In this document: one piece after another, positions 1-13,600 of the stretch
How the letters are laid out: each line of letters opens with the position of its first letter
How positions within the stretch are numbered: position 1 is the stretch's first letter
Assembly: GCA_030770545.1 (NCBI GenBank)
Contig: CM061096.1
Coordinates: forward strand, 8,227,501-8,291,500
Source of the DNA: Macropodus opercularis
Lineage: Eukaryota; Chordata; Actinopteri; Anabantiformes; Osphronemidae
Direction: 5' to 3'
Length of the DNA stretch: 64,000 nt
Notes under the pieces: model-generated
Database searches by the model: none
Seen by the model: only the letters and a program-made list of their open reading frames with translations
Told to the model about the DNA's origin: nothing
Translations under genes and position numbers: made by a program

Positions 1-402
1 TCTAATTTGTCATTTCATGCACTGTCTGATGTTCCTGCTGAGTCATAAAGGTTTCCAATATGAACCATTATCTTACCAAGCATATTTCAGGGTATTTAAA
101 TTTACATTTTACTGAGATAATGCCCTTCGCTTTATCACTTTTGTTTGATGCAGGAGAAACAGTCTTAATCAGGTTCTGTCTTAGGACGGTTCCCCTGCTT
201 AATTAACTGTTTCATCATTCCTTTATGATTTTATATATAAATTCATAATCAATCAGGTAAAACTTCTAATAGCTAAACTGTCTACAAGCACAGATTTATG
301 ATAGTTTGACAGAAGTAACACAAAATGAATGTGCTTGCATTTAAACTTTTAAAACACTGAAGGTTGTTAAGTGTGCTGCTGTAGGGAGGGAAGAGACTGA
401 AC

Positions 403-3400
403 CTTTCACACTGATGCCCAGCCAAGCGCCATGAGCCTGTTCTGCATAGCTCTGGATGTGCTCCCATATGAATCCATTCTCTGTCTCATCCAAGATAGAG
501 AGAAGTTCTGCTCCGACTAGAAGAGAAAAAAGCAAAAGGGGCAAAAGAGATCTGTGCACGTACGGAGATTTAGCAATGGAGCAATGGTGAGACGCCACTA
601 AATGTAGACATATCGATGCATTTGTCAATCATGTTTGCAGCGGAGAAGGTCAGATGTGTTCTACTTAATTGGCTGCTCAGTGTCATGTTTCTGAAGCGTT
701 GGAAGCTTTTCTCTACCTTTCTTGCAAGACTTGTGAGCGTCCTGCTGCAGCTTAAGGGTCTGCAGGTTGAAGGCATAACAGTGGTTCCTGAACGGCACCC
801 AGGCCCACTCCCCCAGCGAGTGGGGGCACTGGCCAGGGTAGACCCACTGGTGAACCACAGGCTCATCTGGAAGGAAGAAACAATCCCACTGCAGCTGTGT
901 GGTGTTATGGCTCCAGCTTGTATGGCCTGTTACCACGATGTGCACAAACATACTGTGTGTTGCATTCGATTAAGCAAATACTTACCACTAATTTGACAAA
1001 TGGCTACTTTCAGCTGAGCCTCACAGGGAATCACAGTCCAGTGCCCAGTTGTGGTCATGCGACCACATCCACCCAACTGACTGGGCTCCTCATCTTTCCA
1101 GTTTGTATATGAGGCATCATCTTCACCCAGCCAGGTGGCTCCCCGTCCCTGAGGACAGCAATAAAGGGCTGTAACTTGTGATACCAATGATAGTATCATG
1201 CTGTACTGTAGGAGGAAGGGCCTACTCCAAAGCTGTAGAGGCCGATCCAGGCTGGCTGGCGCAGCTTGTTGAGCAGCAGCGTGAGGTAACCCTGCTGGTA
1301 GGGATCCCTCACAGTGGCCAGGGTCCCGTTCAACGATTCACACAGGTGCAGAGCACCAGTCCAGTCCAAGGTTTTCTCCACCACACGGTACGTGACTCTA
1401 CCGAGCACCACAGGCTTTGACAGAGATGCAGGAATCAGGACCGGTTCAGGAGGGATTCCTGCGTCTGAGGCAGGAACAAAGACAAAATCAACACAGAGCT
1501 ACAAGTGATTTATTCTGAGTATATCGTGATGCTAGTTATTGAACATCGCACCTTGTTGCCTTTGACAGATGAAGCCGTGACTTTCCATCTCACACGCTCG
1601 CGAAGCCCACATGCCAGTATTCCTCTGCGGATTCCCGTGAATCATCAGCACACAGTTTCCCTTAGAGGCGACAGTGAAACCATGAGAACAAAAAAGCAGG
1701 TCGAGGACAACGCCATGATGCGCTGACAGGTGGGTGCTGTGAGTACCGGAAACTTGGTGTGGTGTGGGCCGCTGTTGTCCACTGGCTCTCCTGGAGCCCA
1801 GTTGGTGTAACTGAGCAGACTTGACTTGGTCCACTGGAAATGACCTTTAGAGTCGGACGTCAGACCCAACCAAAGGTCCATGCTCACATTGTACAGCAGT
1901 GTAGTGACGAAAGCTGCAGGGAGTAAAATTCATTGCGTGACATGTGACCCATGGGCAACATTCGTTTATGTCTTTACCTCCTGATATACATTAATACCTA
2001 AAATACTAAGGTTAAACACAATTTGATGCTTCTCACATATGAAGGCAAAAAAAAAACTAAGAGTACAGTAATTTGCATTCAAGTCACAGCTCTCTGGCTG
2101 TGACTGGCCGCTGACTGTATCCTGCTGAACCTACCTTGTTCCAGATGATTGGACACCACAGCCAGTTCCCCTCCATGCAGCCCACATTTCAGCTTGGCTG
2201 CCGACCACGAGAGCTTGAATAACTGCTCACTGAAGACTCTGAAACACTATGGACAGAGCAGAGAATTTGATAAATGGCTGCCGAGGTCAGCATTGGCCAC
2301 AGGTAGGCGAAATAAAATGTATTATATTATTCGACAACAAATGTTATTGGGTTCTAATATTTGCACGGCTTGTTCACGCTTCATGTTTTACTTCCGCTGT
2401 CTTGTAGCGTCTACCTTGTGCTGATAGGACGACCAATCGCTAGGGCAGCCTGCCGGCGGGTGGGGGGATGATGGCGTTGGAGGAATAGTCCCGGTTACAT
2501 TCACTCTCTTACAGATGTACGGCAGGTCAGAGCGGCACTTGTGATCAACCCAGTCCCCTGTTTGAGACAGAAAAATGCGACCTCGTCAGAGTGCCCTACG
2601 TTTGATTTAGCCCCTTCAGGGCTCGGATTCTGGCTGTTCTCACCTTTACTGGCTGATATGTGGATGCATTTGCGATCACGGCTGACCGGGTTTGGGTTCC
2701 CGAGAGCCCAGGACACATAATTGAGCACAGAGAAGTCAGACCAGCGGAAACGGCCGTCGTTTGCGTAGCTGTGAAGCCCCAGCCACCAGCTGTCGCCCTC
2801 CACCTTCACCAGCTACAGTGAAACAGAAACTGCTTTCAAGGCCACGTTCATTCACGTAAATCAACTATACGGTGCTTGTATATAGAAAAGAGATCTTGAA
2901 GATTAATATCGCTGCAATATTGTAAATATCCAGATAGACAATCTGGAACTGTAGTGACACAATGAGGAATTTTAATGGTTTTGTTCAAGCAAAGGTCGAC
3001 CGTTCGCTAAGACGATGGCAATCGATGGCTTCTTTGGATTAAATTCCTTCCTACGGACAAAGATATGATGATAAAGAGTGCCTGCCTTGCGTAAAGTGTT
3101 GGCTAAGAAAGTCTCTTCCTCAGATGAGTGGACAGAAGCCAGCGAGGAATTAAACCATGTGCAAATCCTCTGGGCCTGGTCCCAAGTGGTGCGGTGGTCA
3201 AAAAATTTATACTCAGCCTCCTGGAAGCCAATCCACTCTGGTGAATTGGTGCCTGACAGACAGAGTTGAGACATAATAGGAGAATTATAAAATAAACACT
3301 CATCAGATAACTTCATCTTAGCTGACGGGTCAATTTGGAGGCTAAGACGACAAGACTGACCTTCAGAGGCTTCTGGCTCCTTCTCAGCACTACCTAAGAG

Positions 3401-5504
3401 CACATCAACAGAAAAAGCATTAGCTAAGGTGTGAGAGTAAAAAACATCCAGAACCAACGTCCAGTCAAATACAGAACCTTTTAACCAGGTTCAATGTAAA
3501 GTGCAGCGCTGTTGTACCTCTGGGGATTTTGCAGATCCAGTCTAACTCCGAGTCACAGTGCATGGCCAGCCACGTCATGGTGCCCAAGTCTGCGGCTGCA
3601 CACTGGCGAATGTTGTAATAGTAGCGGCCAAAGTTCTGGTACGTGAGCTGGGACACAAGTAGAGAGTAAACGGGTTGGGCTCATGCGTGCGTAGGTAAAA
3701 GCGGCAGGTGTTCTTGTCGTCACTCACAGCCAATCCATCGCTCCATTTCCAGCTGCCGTTGTCCATGGGGTTCCTGCGGTTCAGTCCAATCCAAAACCAG
3801 TGCTGCTCATGGTCCTCAGACTCCCTGCAGGTCGCATTATTACCCTCACTATTATTGTCATTATCATCATCATCACCTTCAGCAGCAGCAGGATAATCAT
3901 GTCTCAGCTGGAACTGTGTGAGGAGGGTGGGGGACACCTACCCAAAGGCGTCATGAAGGACTTGCAGCACAAAATGTTCCTCCTCTGGGCCGCTGATGCT
4001 CACCAGGTTGGCTCCGTGCTTCTGGCAGAACAGGTGAGCCTGCAGCCAGCTCAGCCTCTGTTCCTGATGCGAGGAATGAAACACCTGCACACAGGACACA
4101 GCGACGCCGTCGCAGCTAAGTCAACAATATTTATGTAAAACAGGGACAGAAAACTTCAACTGGACAGTAAAGTAATGACAACCACGCATTTGCAGCGTTA
4201 TTGGTGATGACCTTATAGCAGTGGCGCAGGTTTGTGCTACTCTTCCAGCCACTGGGACAGGAGCCAGTGAGGCTCGGGGTCGGCTGTGGGACCGGGGGCT
4301 CTGGGCTCAGAGCTGTGTCCTGGTTCTGCCGGCAGATGAATTTCGCCTTCGATGACGCACACTCCTTCACCTCCCACAGACCTGTTGCAAAGCCGGTCGC
4401 CATGGAGACGCAGCCGCCATTGACTTTGACTGAAATAGACGCAGGGTAAATGTAGATGATTGTTGAGAAAACATAGAAATGTGGCTGAACTGATGAAATG
4501 TGTGGTGACAGAGATAGAATTACACACAAGACATTTTGAATATCTATCTGAGAAATTCTGTTATTCTGTTAAATCCCTGTGTTTTATATAGAGTTCAGTT
4601 ACTGAGATTATAGAGAGTCTTTCTGCTACTCATCAGTTTAATAAAGTCACATAAAGACCTGAATGGTGCTGATCAAAGCTGTCAGCCTTTAAGCAGCCAA
4701 GCTAACTAGAGTAACACACTGTACAGCTATAAGCCACGCAAACACGGTTCAGAATCAGGTCACGCTGCTACTTGGTGGTTCCGGATGCAAAACGTTTTCT
4801 TATATAGGCAGGTCTCCGCCATCTAACGGAGACAGAGCCGTGAAACCAAATTCAGAAGTTAGAGAAAAGAAAACGCAGACAAGAACCAATACAGTTTGAA
4901 TACTTAGTGGATTAACATTAGCGTTGCTTAAAAAAAAGGCTTCATTGAAAATCTCCAGCTACAGATTAAATGAAACTTTACTAATCCCTTCAGGGAAGTG
5001 AAATCATCTCTGTAACAAGATTAAAAAGAATTAATTGGCCGTGGATAGACAAAATAATGAACTAGAAGAATGCTAGAAGTTGAACAAAAGAGCAGAAATA
5101 TATTGGGTATTAATCTTTTACCTGTGTGGAATAAAACTGCACTTTTCTATATTGTATTAAATATTGTTTTTTATTGGTTTTAAGCAAGTAAAAAAATGAT
5201 GTTCGATTAAGTTTATCTTTAAAATCGGCTACTGTTTTAACAGCTGCTCTGAATGAATCAATTAGATGATCATTTGACCTACTTGGCTGGTCTCGATTCC
5301 AGTTAGTGTAGGACACTTCATCTCCACTGAGCCAGTGGAAGGAGCCGGGGTTACCCTGGTCAGAGAGGCCGATCCAGAAGAAATCTCCAGAGCGACCAAA
5401 CACAAGACTGTTGGTAAAGGCCTGCTCAAACCTTGAAATATGTAAAGAAGCTTTTACGAAGACTGGCAAAACTGGTAACTGCTAACTTTTGGGTTAAAGT
5501 GTCA

Positions 5505-5550
<46 letters not shown>

Positions 5551-8500
5551 CTGTCCGCACCGATTGGTTATGGTAACAAGGGTAGCTCCATGCTCCTCAC
5601 AGGATTTCCTCGCCTCATCAAAAGTTAACAGATCTTCTCCTACCCAGTAACAAGCTGGACTGTGCCACTTCCAGCCCTGAGAGGAGAGGAGAGGAGAACC
5701 ATCAAACACTAACAGAGTGTGACAGAACAAAGAAAAACAAGTCAGTACAGGCCTTTCCCTGGCCTGGATCCCTCCTGCCAGCCCTTGTACTGTAGTTGCA
5801 GATGTGTACAGATGTGTACAGAGCAGAGCCAGTTTGCAAAGGTCACCAGAGCGGGATAGTGTAAGATAATAATCCTGAGGGACAGTTTGTATACAGTTGT
5901 GTGTGAATAAGGCGAACCCCAGCCACATTTGGCATTTAGGCAAAAACCTCAAAGATTCCAGCTGCTGGGGAGGCTGGATCACATTGTCTCCTTTTCTTAC
6001 TCTATGAATACGACTGTCCAAACATAAAGAACGTCGACTTGTGTATCCCTTCAACACGTAGCAATAATAATGGCATTTTTCCATGTGTGGGTAAGGTTTA
6101 AAATACACTATCTGACTATCACTCCTCTGAATCACTCACAAGCTGAAGCATCCATCCTCTTCAATATCACACATGAAAGTAATCCTCATGCTTTGATTAT
6201 AGCTCACAATAAACAACAGACAAACACAGCCCAGAAAGCAAAGAGTGTTATTTTAGGTGCCCTTAGCTTGAGGACACCAAGCAACTGAATATACCTCTAA
6301 TCTGTGTTCACGCATTATCCTAATATCAAAATCACCATCATTAGTAAAGTAGACCAATAAAAAAAACTAGTACAGTCACAGTCAGTCATAAGCTTGTGAA
6401 TAATGAGCCCAGTGCTGGTAAATGTTCAGCAAACCCCCCGTAATTGCTGTTTCACATGTTCCACGAATCGAGTTCATATGTTATACTCCACAGCCGCAGG
6501 GCAGGGCAGCGTGCGCCGCGCCAAATGACCCCTGTCACATTACCGCCCATGATGCCTTGCTCCCCAGGGAGAGGGATGAGGTTCATTACACCAAACAAAT
6601 GGTCCTTCTACACCGCGGCCTTAGTTAAACGTAACAGCTGAAACACAGCCGGACCTGCAACTTCAGGCAGAAGAGAATAGAATAGAAAAGGCCTGAACGA
6701 CACAGAGGTATGAAGATACAGAGACGAGATGTGCAAACGGCTCCATTTATATGCTTTAAAACTATCATGTGTTTTGTGTGTTACTTTGTTTGGCCTTGGA
6801 AAAGTACACGTTAAGCCAAAGAATTTTCTTCGGTGCATGGTTAACCGTCGTAAGGAAGTGATTTATATTGCAGCTACAAACGGGGCGGGCTAGTGAGCCA
6901 GTGGCGAGGTGAGGGATAGGGGAGAGCTCTGGGAAAAGGGGCTAAAGGTGAAGGAATGGCTGAAATATTTAGTCAGCAGCTGAAATCTGACAGATCGGAA
7001 TCTGAGACTAAAATACAAAAACTCCATATGAATTGAATGGTTAGGGATCAAAGGAAAAACCCAGCAGCGAACGTGAAAAGACAGAGTAGAGTAATACTTG
7101 TTTGCAGTCCTGCTGCTGTGGCTTCCCATCACTCTTTATTCCTGGTTTCTTGCAGATGGAGGGAAGAGTCAGATTACAGGGGCTGTCATCCCATCGGCCG
7201 TCCTGCGCATGTGAGCGAGAAGACAACGAGAGGACACAGCTGTTAGATAGCTACAAGCAGACAGTGAGCGTCTGTTATTGGGAGGCGATTAAGGCTCCGG
7301 GTCAACGGGGGGTCACTCACAGCTCCCCAAATGGAGACGCAGTCTTCCTGAACGTTTCGGAAGTTATTGGGTTCGAAGGGGTGCCAGAAGGTGAAGATGA
7401 CGGGTGTGTGGTCAGTCCACTGGAAATCCATTTGCATGTCAGTGTCGTGAAGCCCTATCCACAGTTGACCGTGGTCTGAAAGACAGAGGTTTAAAGAACA
7501 AATGTTTTTTGTAAATGTTTTTCAAGAGTATTGAAAAACGATTAAGCTCGCAACTATTATTATTATTATTTCCACGACCTAAAAAAATATTCCAAATGAC
7601 ACAGGCTGTTCAGCAAAGAAAGGGAGAACAAGGAGGTGTATAACCCTGGAGCACGACCCAGGAAAAAACAGCTGGAAGCTAGTTGAACAATACAATACAA
7701 TCAGTAAATCAGGGTTGAAGATTTTTCAGATGGCGAAGAAAGTGAAAAGCGTCACCGGTCACCCTTTTGTGCAACTGTGCTTAAAACGGAACATGAGAGG
7801 AATTCAGGTGAACACGGCGGATGCTTGCGTTACAGCCAGTCCACATTACCTTTCCTCATGCTGCGCAGGATGAACTCCAGCTCCGGGAGGGTGTGGATGC
7901 TGACCAGATTGCCCTCCATCTTCTGACAGATTTTCTGAGCCGTCTCCCAATCGGTCTTCTCTGAAGTCAGTTTGTAGCAGCCTGCCTGGAAGGACTGCCA
8001 GCCCACATCACACTCATATTTCTTGTCATCCGCCCACGAATCTGTGGGAGCAAAAATGAACCATAACTGGTGTCGTTCAGTTCAATAAACCGATGCACTC
8101 GTCTTTATACTGACCAGTAGTGAAAGGGTCCAGGGTGGCGTTTGGCCTCTTCTTACAGACGTACGGCAAGGCGACAGAACAATCACGGTTCTGCCAACGG
8201 CCGGATGACTCAGTCCTGATCACGGCACAGTTGTCTTCGTCAGCGTGGTTTGGTTGCTCTGAGAATGAGAGCAAGAAGCAGCGAACTCATCAGAAACTGC
8301 TGTAAATGTGTCTTTGTTTGAACTGCTCAACCCCCAAATATGCCATAACAGCATGACTGTGCTGGAAGGGTGCAGAGAGCATGTTTAAACTCAGGTCTTG
8401 CAAAAGAAAGCACACTCACCCTGCGGGAGAGGAGGATCTAAGAAGACCACAAGTACCTCAGGATCTAAAAATACACGAGTTTGACCCGATCTTGCAGACT

Positions 8501-10633
8501 AACCTTGCTCCCAGTTGAGATATTTAAGCGGTGAAGAGTCAGACCACTGCCAGCCCCCGTTGATGTCCAGGTCATTGAGGCCAATCCACAAAGCAGCACT
8601 GTATCCAGTGAGGAAACCTACAACAGCAACAACACCTTTCTGAAACGCTGGCAAATATGACACGAGGAACGAACGTCCATCACTTTCAGGCGTTATTGCT
8701 ATTGTGTTTCTCTCAGGTGCTTAGCTTATATAAATGGCTTCAGCGTCTTTGAGAAACAATCTACCTACTGTATGTTTTTTTATTTTATTTACCATTGATG
8801 TAAGTCTGTTCGTGCAGCTTGGTGATGCTCAGCAGATCTGCCCCCTGCTGCTGGCAACTGCTCCGCGCCTCGCCCCACGACAGCGTCGCCTGGAAGTTAA
8901 ACTGGTAACAGCTGTCTGTCAGTGGGTCAGTATCCCAGAACGTCTCGCAGCCGGGGCCTGGCAGTGGGGGGGGAAATCAGTGGGCGGTGAAGCTCCAGTC
9001 TCCAGTGAAACACAATAAAATCTGAGATGTAAGAATATGGCGATGGCTCACTCTTTACAGGGCAGAAGCCCCAGCGTTCATCCTTGCCGTAGTCAAAGGT
9101 GGTGGCACACCACAAGTGACCATCCTCCCGCCCGATGCTCGTGCAGCTGTGGAACCACTGGCCGTCGTACAGGAAGGGCAGGTAGCAGGGGCGGCCGTGA
9201 GAGTTCCCCTGGATTGTATAGATCTCTGGGGATAAGGGAGCGGAGACTGTAAATCCCTGCAGGGGCAGCAGAGACTTGTCCAAAGCTATGGAAGTGAACT
9301 GCACTGAACTGAAAGGTCTGTTTTCTCAGCCACTTGTATAATCAAACAGAGGATGATGTTACCATCCAAACAGAAGGAAGAGCCAGCAAATCAAAACAAA
9401 CAGATTATTAGGAAAACTGAACTATGAAACAACCGGAAAATGTCTATGGATACTTATGTGTATTCATTACTTCCTGACAGGTCGACTCCAGCACCCACCA
9501 TGGCTTCATTAATAAACATAGAGTAGAATGAGTATTATCAACTTAAATACTGAGAAAACACTAAAGCAGGTGGTAAATGTCTGATTTCTGCCCTGACAGA
9601 ATAACCAGAGGTCGCCGTTCTACACCAGACTCTACATTCCTCTGAGACAGTACAGTGAGAAGAAAGGGGCAACAGATGGAGCGAGAGAGCGAGAGAGAGA
9701 GAAAGAGCCTGGATCTGTAGAGGTACTAAAAACATTAGGCCAATGGAAAGTAGGGCAGACATGTTAAAAGAGGGAAGAAAGGCTTCACCGCTGGCCGTCT
9801 GACGCAGTGTTGCTGCTTGTCGACTGACTAATGTCAGAGGCCTCCCTGTCCAGCAGCAAGTTCCCTTCACAGAGAAACCAGCAGAGACAGACACTTGAAA
9901 AACAAAAATGTCAACGCACTTCTCTCGACTGAAGGAGTCAGCGAGGATGAAAAGAGAACAGAAGAGGTCGAGCAGAGTCTGTTAATTAAACAAGTTGGAG
10001 GGCGAGGACAACTTAGGTGTGTGTGGCTTTTCTTGGCTCTCTGACTGGCAGGTAGCCACTTGTCCTCAAAGATTGCCTTTAGGCAGCGGTTTCCTAGATT
10101 CATTGGATCAGAACCAGCTGTGGACTCATCTATTATCTGGGCTAATGAGAACTAGTGGTGAACTTCTACCGGCTTTTACTCCTTTGGATTATCAGTCCTA
10201 AACCTGCGCTGATTATATGTCCAGTTCTTACCACGATATGTTTTGGCACATGGGTCCTGCAGGCCACCGTGCATGCTCCATTTCAACTTTGAAGGCGTGG
10301 AGGGTGCGGAGGAGTTCAACAGCGTGGGTGACGGAAGGTAGGCGTTGAGGTTGTCCAGCATCTGGCCACAGCTCCACGTCCAGCGTACCCGGGGGGGCTC
10401 GTGGTCACAGGTGTACACGCCGAGAGGAGACCCGTCCCCTCTGGTCATGTTACCAGTGGTCACGCCCAGGCACAGCGAGGAGCCCAGGTTGAAGAGGCGT
10501 CCCCGGGTCACCCACTTCCAGCGCTGGTTGGCCTGCTCGCAGGAGGGTGACAGGACAAGGGAGTGGTCCTGCACCCCCAGGCAGCCACGGGCGCCCTCAT
10601 GGAAGAAGGCAAAGTCGTCAGAGTCCGATGGCG
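403..10633 (-). CDS. mrc2: Mannose receptor C-type 2 (Endo180/uPARAP), partial: 3' end beyond the window
   Basis: Endocytic collagen receptor of the mannose receptor family, a type I membrane protein that takes up collagen fragments. Exons (high to low): 10633-10232, 9225-9052, 8957-8793, 8617-8504, 8258-8115, 8041-7850, 7475-7321, 7202-7098, 5676-5561, 5431-5283, 4429-4212, 4084-3942, 3824-3728, 3647-3518, 3252-3086, 2812-2644, 2557-2415, 2246-2135, 1913-1747, 1660-1552, 1464-1226, 1148-986, 866-717, 516-403. Domains in order: cysteine-rich R-type lectin (first exon), fibronectin type II (second exon; GREDGHLWCATT), then eight C-type lectin domains, the last incomplete. The match to human MRC2 is close throughout (RTESSGRWQNRDCS, FHPFEPNN-type region, ITNRFEQAF). 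CTLD2 keeps an EPN sugar-binding motif. All phases join. Missing: rest of CTLD8, membrane segment and tail, which must lie left of base 1. PLA2R1, LY75 and MRC1 fit less well. Confidence 0.96.
5507..5549 (+). repeat. (GT)n microsatellite in an mrc2 intron
   Basis: 43 nt of uninterrupted GT on the plus strand, so the mrc2 pre-mRNA carries a CA repeat starting 12 nt after the donor site of the exon at 5676-5561. Confidence 0.98.
9675..9710. repeat. GA-rich simple sequence
   Basis: An imperfect GA/GAGC-rich tract in the mrc2 intron between the cysteine-rich exon and the fibronectin type II exon. Confidence 0.8.
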
Positions 10634-13600
10634 CTGAGAGAGAGAGAGGGAAACAATGGTGTCGGTCGATAACGCTGATGAAAACAGGCTCCTGTGTTAA
10701 TGTGGCCAGAAACAAGGTCAGGGTTGGGATCGATATCTCCACTAATAGATGCGCTGCTGGGTGACACTAGTTACAGACTCCAGTCAAGTTATTCCTCTTA
10801 TAACCCTGTAACACTGGTCAAGCCTGTACACGTCACAGAAGTTACCTGTGAAACGGTCGCAGGTGTTTTATCGATTTGAGCTGGAATCAAGTTCACGTCT
10901 GTTTGTTGTAGATGGTTTGAGGAATAGAACTTATGGATATGGACACTTTTAAAACTGATTAAATACATGAAGCTGTAATGATCTTGGGGTGAAACAGGAG
11001 CCAGTGCTCGCTTTAAAACCACCAGGATCATTTTCCAAGACGACGTCAGCCACAGAGACTCAGGTTGTCCCCTTACAAAGCTCACACCCAATAAACAAAA
11101 GTGTTGTACTTTACACATACAAAGCGTAGTGGCTGGAATTCTGGGAACAAAACCCGACAATTGCTGCTAAGAAATATGTGGTTTTCCCGATTCTCTGTTT
11201 TTACTGAGCCTTTAAAGATCAGTAAACAAGGAGCCACAACTGTACGTGCTGCGTGGGAGAGATAAAGACAAAGAAGTACTTGTAAGTGTGGGAGTGATTA
11301 CAAATGGAAACTTATAAAAAAAAAAAAAAAAAAAACCCAAAATAAACACGGACCTCTACTCTGAGACCTGAGACTCAGAGAGGCCGTCGGAGCGTCAGCA
11401 TTCCGACGCAGGCTCCAGAGAGAAGCCAGGAGAGGTTCGGTTGAAAAACACAACTCACACATGGCTGCTTCAGCAAACCCCCTGTTTTTCACCGCCTCGC
11501 AGCCCAAACACTTCAAACACCCTGCGCTGCTTTTATGGACACGGAGACAATAGGGTCTCGTCAAAAGCTCCATAAAACTCCCTGTAATCCGGAGGAGTCG
11601 GAGCCGCGCCCCTCTCCTTGTAGTCGGCATCTGTGGTTGGGTTTCTCAGAAGCCGTGTTCGCGGAGTAGACGGGGCTCTGCGCGGCGCAATCAGATATAA
11701 TAATCACTCTGGCCTTTTTTATGAAGCCATCCATTTCACAGAGACACCCAGCCGCTGGTGGCGTGTCTCGCCAATTTATTGTTTCATGTGTGCTTTTCAA
11801 AGTGCGATGCCGAGTTTAAAAACAAACAAAACCCTTCAGTCCAGTTCACAATGTCGGTCGCTTTTCCGACTGACTTATCCTCCCGTGAAGCTGTTATTCT
11901 AGTTGCTCCTATTAGCGCAACGTAATCCACAACTGGATCAGACGTGTCTGTGGAAAATGACTGTATGGTTTATCCATTGGGATGTGTTTAAATGCAAAAA
12001 CATCAGTGACTGCAATGTTTTCTTTGACTAGATTAAATTGCAACTCGTTTTTCTCAGCTCTAAAAAACATTTTGAATATTTAGCTTTAATGCTTTTCAGT
12101 TTGGGCTCCACGGCTCTTTGTAGTGACTCCTTGGGCTCTGCAATCACGGTTTGGTGTCTGCCACAACGACCAATCTAAGCTCGGGGTTGATACAATATGG
12201 TTCTATGGGTAAAGACATACTGGGATAGTTGAAGTGGTACAGTGACTTGTTAACGAAACGACGTACACAAGCTCGTAAATCACGCTGATGCCGTTTTATC
12301 GTTTTCACAATGGGAGTTAAAGCCATTTAAATATAGGGAGCACAACTTCAGCTGTGCCTGTGGGAAGCTGTTCATACCAGCAGCATTCCAGTAAAAGCGT
12401 GTTACACCGCGTGTTGGAGTCACTTCACTGTGAGGATATAAGTTCGGTATTAAAGTTGTGACAATTAAAATAAAATAAAAAAACAACTTCTCGCAAAACC
12501 CTTTGAACCAGCAGACAACCCGAAGCTGAAGTTCCAGGCGGCAAGAAGCAAATTCATACAGAGGTTTTAATTCCGGTCGGGAGGGTGTTTGATGTGAGAC
12601 AACTCCGGGGCAATCGGAGAGGGCGCAGGATTCCAGATTAACTTTAAGACATTGAGCTCTGTGAAAGCTAAGACACAACTGCTCCCCTGCTGTGATCTCA
12701 TCCTCCTCTGTGCCCCCCCCCAACACTGAAGGCAGTTTCCTACTTAAAGAAAGAGGCTGGAACACACGGCCAACAATCGCCAACAGAACCTCCACCTACA
12801 CACGACAACCATCGGGCAAGGTTTCAGAGCAACATTTATCATCTAGCAAGTTTTATTTCTCCATGCTTATTATATAATTATAAATATAAAGGGAACTATA
12901 TGACTTTGGAAATGGAAACACCGGGACTAACAATTTGGTGTGATAAGACGGCAACAAACAAATAAGACAGGAAATTCCAGGCTGCTGTGTTTATTTCTTT
13001 GGTGTTGTATGGTGGCCTGGCCTCTTAGGCAACTCGGACAGATTTTACCTCAGCATGGGAGAGGACGGATGGGGGCTGCTGGAGAGAAGGGTGTGTTTAC
13101 ATTTTGCAGCCACACTCAAAGCCAGAGCTAACTGGGAAAGTGGCACATTGAGGCTTCCCATACATCCTTATCGACAGTTTAAAGAGGATATTAACCTATC
13201 AGAGTGCAAGTAATATCATAACATATACTCTGTGACAGTTCTACCAAGTGCAAACCAGTGGAACGCCTCAAACAAATCCACCTGGCTATCAAGCAGATCA
13301 GCAGGCTGGTAATTAGACATGCGTCGTTATTCTGTTACGCAGCGAGTGGAAGTTCATGCTGACATGTCGAGTTAAACTCTGGGGGGTGAGAGTGGAGAGC
13401 TACAACCACCCCAAACAAATCGGTCAGCAGTTCAGCATCAGATGGTCATTTTGAAATGAACAAAAAGAGCTTCCGATTATGTCGATTGTGTGTGTGCAAC
13501 TGTTAAGAGCTGAGAGCAGTGAGAGTGCAGAGCCACACCATCTTGGTTTCGATCAATCAAAAAGTAGGACATCACAAAAAGTGTGTGATGATGTCACGGA

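Noticed and set aside
341..951. Overlapping open frames on both strands at the left edge
   Set aside because: Only one minus-strand frame per exon matches mrc2; the others are shadows.
12280..12795. 171-codon minus-strand open frame
   Set aside because: No homology, low-complexity composition and no splice logic; it lies in the inferred mrc2 first intron.
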